A stretch of DNA of 32,055 bases. Origin: Hyphomicrobiales bacterium. Lineage in GTDB: Bacteria; Pseudomonadota; Alphaproteobacteria; Rhizobiales; JAJFHR01. The notes beneath the pieces are model-generated. The model was given only the letters and a program-made list of their open reading frames with translations, was not told the origin of the DNA and ran no database searches. Positions within the stretch are counted from its first letter, which is position 1. Each line of letters starts with the position of its first letter. The stretch covers positions 1 through 32,055 of the forward strand of contig JAJFHS010000074.1 in the NCBI GenBank assembly GCA_021775475.1, written 5' to 3'. Below, piece after piece: positions 1-7,229 of the stretch. The position numbers and the translations under genes are program-made.

Positions 1-197
1 TTCAGCTTTCCATTCTCATCTTCAAGCGCTTTAAGCTTCTTGGCATCAGATACATTCATGCCACCAAATTTGGCTTTGTACTTGTAAAACGTTGCATCGC
101 TGATGCCATGCCTGCGGCAAAGCTCAGAGGCCTTCACACCGACCTCATATTCCTTGATTATTCCGATAATCTGTTCATCCGTAAATCTGCGCTTCAT
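1..197 (-). CDS. IS3-family transposase OrfA, N-terminal part (cut by window edge)
   Basis: Read on the minus strand from the ATG at 197, the frame gives a protein starting MKRRFTDEQIIGIIKEYEVG, then ELCRRHGISDATFYKYKAKFGG and ending in KALEDENGKL at the window edge. This is the helix-turn-helix OrfA (HTH_Tnp_1) of IS3-family elements, which binds the terminal inverted repeats. In this family the catalytic OrfB normally follows by -1 frameshift; it would lie left of the window. No stop or frameshift is visible in the 65 codons present. The start is chosen because it begins the conserved MKRRF(T/S) motif. Family assignment is firm; whether the element is complete cannot be seen. Confidence 0.88.
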   Translation of the reverse strand, partial: MKRRFTDEQIIGIIKEYEVGVKASELCRRHGISDATFYKYKAKFGGMNVSDAKKLKALEDENGKL

Positions 198-234
198 AGT
201 CCATCCTTTCAAAGACGGATTACTAACACCAATC

Positions 235-260
235 TGGCCGGAATTCAGGGGGCTGGGTCA
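235..260. repeat. Probable terminal inverted repeat of the IS3-family element
   Basis: Upstream of orfA, the minus strand read inwards begins TGACCCAGCCCCCTGAATTC and continues CCGG. It starts with TG and has a C-rich tract as IS3-family ends do, and lies about 40 bp before the OrfA start, the expected distance. I place the IS boundary at about 260. Only one end is in the window, so the repeat pair and any target-site duplication cannot be checked. The roughly 80 bp between here and the amidase stop codon contain no recognisable gene. Confidence 0.55.
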
Positions 261-341
261 CTATTTGATTGGCGAGAGCTGGCGGCAAACTCCAGGTTAT
301 AAAAAGTGCATAGCTGAACATTTGAAAGGTATTTTACAGCC

Positions 342-1748
342 CTAACAATCCAGCCCTCCCGGGTGTTGATCTTTCCACTTGTTTGCTTTTTCATAGGCTT
401 TTCCAATGCGCAGGGCTGTTATTTCCTGCTTGTTATGGCACGTGATCATCAAGCCTGTTGGTAAGCCTTCTTGTGTTAAGCCATTGGGGACAGTAAGTGA
501 GCAAAGACCGAGATAATTAGCAGCACGGGTGAAACGGGCGGGACCATCCAGCTGATCCACTTTGTTCAGTGGAATTGCAGCTGTGGGGATGCTGGGTGTC
601 AAAATAGCATCAACATTTTTAAACGCGTGTTGGAATTCTGCATGATCATATAACCTTTGGGTTAATGCTGTTTGGTATATGTCGTCAGTATATTTGTCCC
701 TGCCACTAATAAGCCGCAGTTTGACCCATGGGTCTACGACCGCATTTTTATTGTCGAGGATTTCCCTGTTAAAGCGATATCCTTCGTAAGAAATAATTCT
801 CTGGATCATATCGGTCGTATAACCATCCCATGCTTTAGGTACTGCTTTATCGATAGTTCTGGCACCAAGACCTACAAGACATGCTACGGCTATATCGTAA
901 GCGGCCAAGACCTCCGGGTCGATGCCATTGCGCTCATCTTGCGGTAAAATCGCTAATACCAATCCATCAACTGGTTCACGGATGGCAGCAAAAACCCCTG
1001 ATGTTTCTTTCAGTTGAGTATTTACCTCGCTGTGATCACTGCCGCGCAAGACCTCAAACATGATAAGCGCATCATCGATGCTTCGTGCCATCGGGCCCGG
1101 TGTGTCAAGTGTTGAGGATAATGGCATGATCCCTTCAACAGGCAGAACGCCCTCTGTAACCTTGAGGCCAACCAGCCCACACCAGGCAGCCGGCAGGCGC
1201 ACCGAGCCACCGGTATCGGTGCCGATAGCGCCAGGGCAATAACCAGCGGCAACCGCAACACCGGAACCGCTTGATGAACCACCCGGCGTCCTTGGTATTT
1301 CAAGATCCCAGGGGTTCCAGGGTGTACCTAAATGTTCATTGGTCCCCCAGCCACCTGTCGCCATTTCAACGGTGTGTGTTTTACCGGAAATGATGGCACC
1401 GGCCATCATTAGTCGTTGGGCAATTATCGCTGTGTCGGCAGAAATACGATTGCATCGTTCGGGTGAGCCACCAGATGTGATACGGCCTTCTATATCGACC
1501 AGGTCCTTCAAGGCAATTAATATGCCGGCAAGTGGGGGTGCATCGTGCATGGAAGCAAACTGCTGCTCGGCTTCTTTGGCCTGTTGATGTGCTTCTTCGC
1601 TGTAACGGGTAACGTAGGCCTTCAACTTGCCTTCGAGGCGTTCTTCGCGCGAACGGTGTGAGGCAACGACCTGCACGGGGGAAAGGCTGCCTGATCTATA
1701 GGCGTTATGCAGGAATTTGATTGATGCATAGGCATCTATAACAGCCAT
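342..1748 (-). CDS. Amidase signature family hydrolase
   Basis: A 468-residue amidase-signature enzyme that hydrolyses a C-N amide bond in the cytoplasm. The Ser-cisSer-Lys triad is readable: Lys81 in IALKDLVDIEG, cis-Ser158 in TPGGSSSGSGVAVAAG and the nucleophile Ser182 in GTDTGGSVRLPA. Their spacing matches that in fatty acid amide hydrolase. Length is normal for the family and no signal peptide is seen. It lies 58 bp after the ABC transporter ATPase gene on the same strand, as last gene of the importer operon, so it probably acts on the imported compound. The substrate cannot be read from sequence; GatA is unlikely because no gatB or gatC is nearby. The start at 1748 begins a typical N-terminus and has AAGG upstream. 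The 3' end is close to the truncated IS3 element. Confidence 0.88.
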   Translation of the reverse strand: MAVIDAYASIKFLHNAYRSGSLSPVQVVASHRSREERLEGKLKAYVTRYSEEAHQQAKEAEQQFASMHDAPPLAGILIALKDLVDIEGRITSGGSPERCNRISADTAIIAQRLMMAGAIISGKTHTVEMATGGWGTNEHLGTPWNPWDLEIPRTPGGSSSGSGVAVAAGYCPGAIGTDTGGSVRLPAAWCGLVGLKVTEGVLPVEGIMPLSSTLDTPGPMARSIDDALIMFEVLRGSDHSEVNTQLKETSGVFAAIREPVDGLVLAILPQDERNGIDPEVLAAYDIAVACLVGLGARTIDKAVPKAWDGYTTDMIQRIISYEGYRFNREILDNKNAVVDPWVKLRLISGRDKYTDDIYQTALTQRLYDHAEFQHAFKNVDAILTPSIPTAAIPLNKVDQLDGPARFTRAANYLGLCSLTVPNGLTQEGLPTGLMITCHNKQEITALRIGKAYEKANKWKDQHPGGLDC

Positions 1749-1806
1749 TATCCATACCTTCGCGTCGGATTGATTTATACTGCCATTATGGTTTTTTTAA
1801 AGGCGT

Positions 1807-3426
1807 TTACGAACGCTGTTGCCAACCTTCTCCCGGAACAGCAGCGAGCAGGGCTTTGGTATATTCATGTTGCGGGTTGGAAAAAATATTGGCTGTCGCA
1901 CCTTGTTCAACCAAAACACCATTTCGCATAACAACAATCTCTTCACACACATGAGCTGCGACACGCAAATCATGGGTGATGAACAACATCGATAAACTTA
2001 GGGATTTGCGCAAATCATCGAGCAACTCAAGCACTTGTTTTTGTACCGATACATCAAGGGCGGATACAGGCTCATCTGCGATAATCAGCTTTGGCTTCAT
2101 AGCAATGGCGCGAGCAATGCCGATACGCTGGCGCTGGCCTCCTGAAAATTCATGCGGATATCTTTCCACAGCTTTGGGATCAAGCCCCACCAAACACAGG
2201 AGATCTCTGGCGTCTTCCCATGCTTTGTCTTTTTTCGTTCCTTTAAGCATGGGACCAAGAGAAATAATATCGCCGACTTTCTGGCGCGGATTGAGAGATG
2301 AAAAAGGGTCCTGAAATACCATTTGCACAGTGTTGCGGTACGGGCGTAATTCTGTCCGGCTTAATCCAGCGATATTGATGTCATCAAGAAGAATTTCACC
2401 GCTATTAGATTGCTCCAACCCGACAATGCAGCGGGCAAGGGTTGATTTTCCCGAACCGGATTCGCCTACTAAAGCCAGTGAATGACCATTGGGCACCTTT
2501 AGGCTTACACCGGCAACAGCATGAACCGCTTTGCTTTTTCCGCCGAAGACACCGCCGCGTGCCGCATAGGTTTTTACCAGGTTATTTATAACAAGAATTG
2601 AATTTTCCGGTCTTTCAGAAGGCCGGTGCCGGGGGGTCATACTTGGCACGGCAGCAACAAGCGCTTTGGTGTAATCCTGAGTTGGGCTGGATAGAACTTC
2701 GTTTACAGTTCCCGTTTCCACCAGCTTGCCATAACGCATAACCGCTACCCGGTCGGCAATTTCAGCAACAACACCAAAGTCATGAGTGATAAACAGAATT
2801 GACGTCCCATGGCGGCGCTGAATGTCTTTCATCAGATGCAGGATCTGCGCCTGGGTGGTTACATCAAGGGCAGTTGTTGGTTCGTCTGCTATAATTAATG
2901 CAGGTTCAAGGGCGAGAGCCATGGCGATCATGACACGCTGGCGCTGGCCACCTGAGAGTTCATGAGGGTAACTTGTTAAAATGCGTTCGGGCTCTGGCAG
3001 GCGCACATCATCAAACAGTGCTATGACCTTTTCGCGTCGCTTTGAAGCGGTTAGACTTGTATGTACTTCAATAATTTCATCTATCTGGCGCCCGATACGC
3101 ATCAATGGATTGAGGGCCGCCATGGGCTCTTGAAAAATCATTGAAATGCGCCCACCACGAACAAAGCGCATATGCTCGTCGGCAACATCAAGAAGATCGT
3201 TTCCTTCAAACATTATGCTGCCACCGGACACCCGCACGTGTGGCTCAGGCAGAAGTCTTAAAATGGACTTGGCCATAATGGATTTGCCGGAACCTGATTC
3301 TCCGACAATGCATAGAATTTCCTTCTCCCTGACTGAAATGGAAACATCATCAACGGCGTGCGCCCGGTCTGACCAGACCGGCAGATCAACCTTGAGGTTT
3401 TGAATGCTTAAAACCATGTCACTCAT
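1807..3426 (-). CDS. Dipeptide/oligopeptide-type ABC transporter, fused double ATPase (DppD-DppF type)
   Basis: A 539-residue protein carrying two complete ABC ATPase domains in tandem. The first has Walker A GESGSGKS at residues 42-49, signature LSGGQRQRV and Walker [13 protein letters not shown]. The second repeats these with [32 protein letters not shown] and [12 protein letters not shown]. After each domain the YTKAL(V/L)AAVP motif of the oligopeptide-transporter ATPase C-terminal extension is present. This matches DppD and DppF fused in one chain, powering import at the inner face of the membrane. It overlaps the upstream permease gene by 4 bp (ATGA), so it is translationally coupled. 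Peptide, nickel, glutathione and opine importers share this build, so the substrate is open. Confidence 0.93.
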   Translation of the reverse strand: MSDMVLSIQNLKVDLPVWSDRAHAVDDVSISVREKEILCIVGESGSGKSIMAKSILRLLPEPHVRVSGGSIMFEGNDLLDVADEHMRFVRGGRISMIFQEPMAALNPLMRIGRQIDEIIEVHTSLTASKRREKVIALFDDVRLPEPERILTSYPHELSGGQRQRVMIAMALALEPALIIADEPTTALDVTTQAQILHLMKDIQRRHGTSILFITHDFGVVAEIADRVAVMRYGKLVETGTVNEVLSSPTQDYTKALVAAVPSMTPRHRPSERPENSILVINNLVKTYAARGGVFGGKSKAVHAVAGVSLKVPNGHSLALVGESGSGKSTLARCIVGLEQSNSGEILLDDINIAGLSRTELRPYRNTVQMVFQDPFSSLNPRQKVGDIISLGPMLKGTKKDKAWEDARDLLCLVGLDPKAVERYPHEFSGGQRQRIGIARAIAMKPKLIIADEPVSALDVSVQKQVLELLDDLRKSLSLSMLFITHDLRVAAHVCEEIVVMRNGVLVEQGATANIFSNPQHEYTKALLAAVPGEGWQQRS

Positions 3427-4250
3427 AAGTCTCTCAACCTTGGGTTAAGCGCATCATTCAACCCTTCACCGACCAGATTGATGGAGAGAACAGTCAGGAG
3501 AATAGCAACCCCGGGAATGGCGACAAGCCACCAGGCATCACGCAGAAACGAACGGCCTGAGCCGACCATAAAACCCCAGCTCATCAGGTTTGGAGCGCCC
3601 AGACCGAGGAACGACAGAGCGGATTCAACCAAAATTGCAGTTGCGACCAGAAGTGAGCCGGTAACAATCAATGGAGATAAAGTGTTGGGCAAAACCTGTT
3701 TCAGCAAAATACCACTATCGCTTTGCCCGGCAATAATAGCTGCTTGAACAAATTCCCGCCCCTTGACTGAAAGTACCTCACCACGAACGATACGCGCTAT
3801 CGGTGGCCAGCTGACGATTGCAATGGCGATAATGATGCTGGTGGCAGAGGGGGTCAAAATAGCGACCAGTACGATGGCAAAGATGAAGGAGGGAATGGTT
3901 TGAAAAAACTCCGTCATCCGCATTAAAATGTCATCAATAAAACCGCCGTAATAACCGGCAATGCCGCCGACCATGGTACCAAAGGCGACAGCACTAACGG
4001 TTGCGATGAGAGCGATAAGCAGGGACGTTCTGGCACCATGCACCAGACCGGCCCACATATCGCGGCCTAATGAATCTGTTCCGAAAACATACTCACTGAA
4101 AGGTGTTTTGAAGGGTTCTGCGACAATTGCAAAAGGATCACTTGGGGCAAGTAAAGGAGCGAAAATAGCGAGTATCGTTACCAACCCCAGCCAGATCAGG
4201 CCGCAGACAACCCGCGGGTTGGTAAGAAACCTTTGCCAAAAGGTTTTCAT
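3423..4250 (-). CDS. ABC transporter permease, DppC/OppC type
   Basis: A 275-residue inner-membrane permease of the binding-protein-dependent class. It has an N-terminal membrane segment (VCGLIWLGLVTILAIFAPLL) followed by the DppC hallmark APSDPFAIV and FGTDSLGRDMWAGLVHGARTS. The EAA-type ATPase-coupling loop is read as EFVQAAIIAGQSDSGILLKQVLPN. It ends with [13 protein letters not shown], the usual DppC tail. It is the partner of the DppB-type permease whose gene it overlaps by 4 bp, and it overlaps the ATPase gene downstream by 4 bp. Length and start are normal for the family. Confidence 0.93.
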   Translation of the reverse strand: MKTFWQRFLTNPRVVCGLIWLGLVTILAIFAPLLAPSDPFAIVAEPFKTPFSEYVFGTDSLGRDMWAGLVHGARTSLLIALIATVSAVAFGTMVGGIAGYYGGFIDDILMRMTEFFQTIPSFIFAIVLVAILTPSATSIIIAIAIVSWPPIARIVRGEVLSVKGREFVQAAIIAGQSDSGILLKQVLPNTLSPLIVTGSLLVATAILVESALSFLGLGAPNLMSWGFMVGSGRSFLRDAWWLVAIPGVAILLTVLSINLVGEGLNDALNPRLRDL

Positions 4251-5233
4251 GAGCCAACCCTGATACGTGGGTCGAGAAGGACGTAGATAACATCAACTAT
4301 CAGATTAATAACAACCACGAGAATTGCGGAGATAAGAAAAATACCGAGTAGTAGATTATAATCCCGGGAAAACAGTGCTTCAAAGGCGAGTTGTCCGATG
4401 CCGGGCCAGGCAAAAACGCTTTCGACCACAACGGATCCACCCAGCAAGCCGCCAATCTGAACACCGGCCATGGTTACAACCGGCAACAGTGCATTGCGCA
4501 AAACATGGCGCACTGTTATCTGGCGTTCATTTAACCCCTTGGCTCGGGCGGTAGTGACGTAATCAAGGCCACGTTGCTCAAGCATGGTTGCGCGCATGAG
4601 ACGGGCATAAAGAGCGAGATAAAACAAAGATAGGGTGATTGCGGGTAAAACAAGGTGACGGGCAATGTCGACAACTCTATCCCAACCTTCATAAAACTGC
4701 ACCACGTCCTCCATACCTGAGGTCGGGAACCAGTCAAGCTTGATGGAAAAAGCTAAAATAAGCATCAGGCCGACCCAGAAAAGCGGGGTGGCATACGCTA
4801 TGATGGCTACAATGGAAATTACGTGGTCTTTCCAGGTGCCGACCCACAAAGATGCCAAAAGGCCTGCCAAAACACCGAGCCCGAGCGAAAGTACTAATGT
4901 TGAGCCCATAAGCAGCAGGGTTGCGAGCATGCGCTCGGCCAGAAGCTCTGAAATATTGGCACTGTGTCGGAATGAAAACCCAAGGTCGAACATCATGATA
5001 TTTTTGATGTAATACCCCAGTTGAACCAGGACGGGCTTGTCCAGACCATAGCGCGCCTGTAACTCAGCAATATAAGCTTCTGAAGCTCCACCGGATTCAC
5101 CTGCCAGGACAGTTGCAAGATCACCGGGAGCCAATTGGAGCATTAAAAAACATAAAACAATAACGCCAAATATGACAGGAACGGCCTGTAGAAGGCGTAT
5201 TGCAATATACTTCAGCAGTCGGCCGCTTTGCAT
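4247..5233 (-). CDS. ABC transporter permease, DppB/OppB type
   Basis: A 328-residue membrane permease with the DppB N-terminus (LLKYIAIRLLQAVPVIFGVI, then LAPGD), the segment LQARYGLDKPVLVQLGYYI typical of DppB/OppB, several hydrophobic helices and the coupling loop DYVTTARAKGLNERQITVRH. It ends in YVLLDPRIRVGS, the normal C-terminus. It forms the translocation channel with the DppC-type partner. The start at 5233 has AGGT upstream. A 101-bp gap containing a strong hairpin separates it from the upstream binding-protein gene, whereas the downstream genes overlap. Confidence 0.93.
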   Translation of the reverse strand: MQSGRLLKYIAIRLLQAVPVIFGVIVLCFLMLQLAPGDLATVLAGESGGASEAYIAELQARYGLDKPVLVQLGYYIKNIMMFDLGFSFRHSANISELLAERMLATLLLMGSTLVLSLGLGVLAGLLASLWVGTWKDHVISIVAIIAYATPLFWVGLMLILAFSIKLDWFPTSGMEDVVQFYEGWDRVVDIARHLVLPAITLSLFYLALYARLMRATMLEQRGLDYVTTARAKGLNERQITVRHVLRNALLPVVTMAGVQIGGLLGGSVVVESVFAWPGIGQLAFEALFSRDYNLLLGIFLISAILVVVINLIVDVIYVLLDPRIRVGS

Positions 5234-5277
5234 GAAATACCTATAATGAAACCGTTTACAAAATCGCTATTGGAAAG

Positions 5278-5307
5278 CCAGTGGCGGCTTTGGAAGGCCA
5301 CCACTGG
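5278..5307 (-). promoter_or_regulatory. Intercistronic stem-loop between binding protein and permease genes
   Basis: In the minus-strand transcript, CCAGTGGTGGC and GCCGCCACTGG can pair as an 11-bp stem with one G-U pair and an 8-nt loop. No U-tract follows, so it is not a good intrinsic terminator. Such hairpins after a binding-protein gene often block 3' exonucleases and leave the binding protein more abundant than the membrane parts; that role is inferred here. Confidence 0.55.
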
Positions 5308-5334
5308 TATTATTGTTTGAAAAACTAACGTGCC

Positions 5335-6936
5335 TTATTCGGTGTACACTCTGTCAAAGTTTGAATAAACACCAAGCGGGCTGACAATCACGTCCTTGAA
5401 CTTTTTGTTGATTGCCGTCGGGAAGTTCATTTCATGCGTCCAGATAATAGGAATATTATCGGCTGCAATTTTCAAAGCTTCGGCATAATACTCGCCACGT
5501 TTTGCCAGGTCCGGCTCAACGGTCGCTTTGTCGAACAGTTCATCAACCCGTTTGTTTGACCAGCCGGAGCCGTTGGAAAATACCCGGCCTTTTTTTATGG
5601 CTTTTGCGCTGATTGCACGGTGAACGCCAACAACAGGATCGGACAGATTATAGAGATAATTTGCTGTAGTATCGAAATCATTATCTGTATACGTACGCTT
5701 TAACCAACGAGCAACATCTTCCTGACGAATATTTACCTTGATGCCAATCTTGCCAAGTGCCTGGGCAATATACTCACCAAATCTTGTCCATTCCTGACCA
5801 TAGGGTAGACTGTCATGCATCAACTCGAAACGGAAGCCGTCGGCTTTTTTCTTGAAGCCGGCTTCATCCAACAGCTTGTTGGCACGCGCGATACCATCAG
5901 AAACCTGATATTGCGTCACTTTGTCGGTGTAAAGCCCGGAAGGTGCAAAGTTTGAACTCATTGGTCCCGTGGCTGGTTTGCCATAGCCGAACCAGATATT
6001 GTCTATAACAAATTTCCGGTCAATAGCATAAGCAATTGCCTTGCGGACGCTGACATTGTTCAGGGGTGCTCTGCGTGTGTTCAGTAAAAGTTCTGCCACA
6101 GGTGAAATCAATTCATGACCACGTGTTGTAATTGTCACATTTTTACTGGCTGAAAGCCTTTTGGCGTCGTTAAACGGAACGGCACCCATGGCCGCAAAAT
6201 GTGCTTCACCTTTTTCAAGAGCCGCTGTGCGTGTCGAAGGATCAGAAATGAAACGCGCCACAATACGGTCAAGATAGGGTTGTCCTTTTTTCCAGTAGTT
6301 TTCATTCTTGTCTAGACGAATATAAGCGCCTTTTTTCCATTCTGTGAATTTGAATGGGCCGGAACCAATCGGCTTGTTGGCATTCGGATGTGCCCGTAGA
6401 TCGCCATTGGCGAAAATGTGTTTAGGCAGGATTGGAGTTTCATAACCTGAAAAGGCCATCATCATATATGGTGCGGCTTGATCAAGTTTCAGTATGACTG
6501 TATAGGGATCCGGTGTTTCCACTGCTGTAACCGAGCGAAACGTATTTGGTCCACGCGGATGGGTTACTTTTGCAACCTTCATGATTGAAAACTGCACATC
6601 AGCAGACGTCAATGGCTTGCCATCATGGAAGATAACACCTTTGCGCAATTTGAATGTTAATGTTTTACCATCAGCAGCAAGGTTCCAGGATTCAGCCAGA
6701 CTAGGTTGTGGTTGCATATCCATGTCATATTCTAACAAGCCGTCATAAACTTTTGCGGCAACCTGTCCGATGGGACCGGAAGTTGAAAGATAAGAGGCGA
6801 GTGTCGGGGGCTCAGGCTGAACGATCATCACCATCGTTCCACCTTTCTTTTGTGCAGCAGCAGGCATGAGCAATGCCGCCATCACTACCAGAAATGTGGC
6901 AGTGATTACAGATAGGTTTTGATAAAATTTAAGCAT
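5335..6936 (-). CDS. ABC transporter periplasmic substrate-binding protein (SBP_bac_5, DppA/OppA family)
   Basis: A periplasmic binding protein of 533 residues from the chosen start. The open frame continues upstream to 7086, but the ATG at 6936 is preceded by GGGAGGAAC and begins a classic Sec signal peptide (MLKFYQNLSVITATFLVVMA, then ALLMPAAAQ, cleavage after AAA). Family motifs follow: GLLEYDMDMQPQPSLAESW, LTFKLRKGVIFHDGKPLTSADV, NKPIGSGPFKFTEWKKG and FVIDNIWFGYGKPATGP. It delivers ligand to the DppBC-type permeases encoded downstream. No lipobox is present. It is the first gene of the operon and faces the dimethylformamidase-like gene, so an amide or peptide-like ligand is plausible but unproven. 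Confidence 0.93.
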   Translation of the reverse strand: MLKFYQNLSVITATFLVVMAALLMPAAAQKKGGTMVMIVQPEPPTLASYLSTSGPIGQVAAKVYDGLLEYDMDMQPQPSLAESWNLAADGKTLTFKLRKGVIFHDGKPLTSADVQFSIMKVAKVTHPRGPNTFRSVTAVETPDPYTVILKLDQAAPYMMMAFSGYETPILPKHIFANGDLRAHPNANKPIGSGPFKFTEWKKGAYIRLDKNENYWKKGQPYLDRIVARFISDPSTRTAALEKGEAHFAAMGAVPFNDAKRLSASKNVTITTRGHELISPVAELLLNTRRAPLNNVSVRKAIAYAIDRKFVIDNIWFGYGKPATGPMSSNFAPSGLYTDKVTQYQVSDGIARANKLLDEAGFKKKADGFRFELMHDSLPYGQEWTRFGEYIAQALGKIGIKVNIRQEDVARWLKRTYTDNDFDTTANYLYNLSDPVVGVHRAISAKAIKKGRVFSNGSGWSNKRVDELFDKATVEPDLAKRGEYYAEALKIAADNIPIIWTHEMNFPTAINKKFKDVIVSPLGVYSNFDRVYTE

Positions 6937-6986
6937 GACATAGTTCCTCCCTTTTTGAAAATGGCCTGGAGCCCAGATTTTTTTTG

Positions 6987-7016
6987 TAAAACTGCAACTC
7001 CGAAGATGCAGTTTTA
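6987..7016 (-). promoter_or_regulatory. Perfect 10-bp inverted repeat upstream of the binding-protein gene
   Basis: TAAAACTGCA at 6987-6996 and TGCAGTTTTA at 7007-7016 are exact reverse complements separated by 10 nt. In the minus-strand RNA the loop reads UCUUCGGAGU, so a cUUCGg tetraloop could cap the stem. It lies 51-80 nt before the binding-protein ATG, in the likely 5' leader or promoter. It could be an mRNA leader structure or a protein operator. Read on the plus strand, T-rich sequence follows, but no gene ends there, so terminator is less likely. Confidence 0.5.
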
Positions 7017-7159
7017 TTATTAGCCTTCCAAACTGTAGGCAAAAGGCTGATAACTGGCAATGGAAAAATTTAAGTGCTGAATTCACCCAGATGCTCGGGC
7101 TGGTTTTTGAACCCCTAAATCAGTGTCTCGTCAGCTAGGTGCTGTTTTCTAAGTGATCA

Positions 7160-7186
7160 TATAATCTTGCTTGCGCAATTTTGCGC
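7160..7186 (+). promoter_or_regulatory. Candidate -10 box and operator palindrome before the dimethylformamidase-like gene
   Basis: A perfect TATAAT lies at 7160-7165, followed 7 bp later by the inverted repeat GCGCAA-TT-TTGCGC at 7173-7186. It is 44-70 bp upstream of the plus-strand start codon. No convincing -35 box is seen at 16-18 bp spacing. A palindrome just after the -10 box is where a repressor would act, but no regulator gene is adjacent. Confidence 0.35.
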
Positions 7187-7229
7187 TGCACATTAACGTT
7201 GATCTTCTGGAATCTGGAGTCCTGCACTG

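Noticed and set aside
262..345. Plus-strand frame reading GESWRQTPGYKKCIAEHLKG near the IS3 end
   Set aside because: It resembles the tail of some protein, but is only about 25 codons, starts inside the IS sequence and matches no family I can name.
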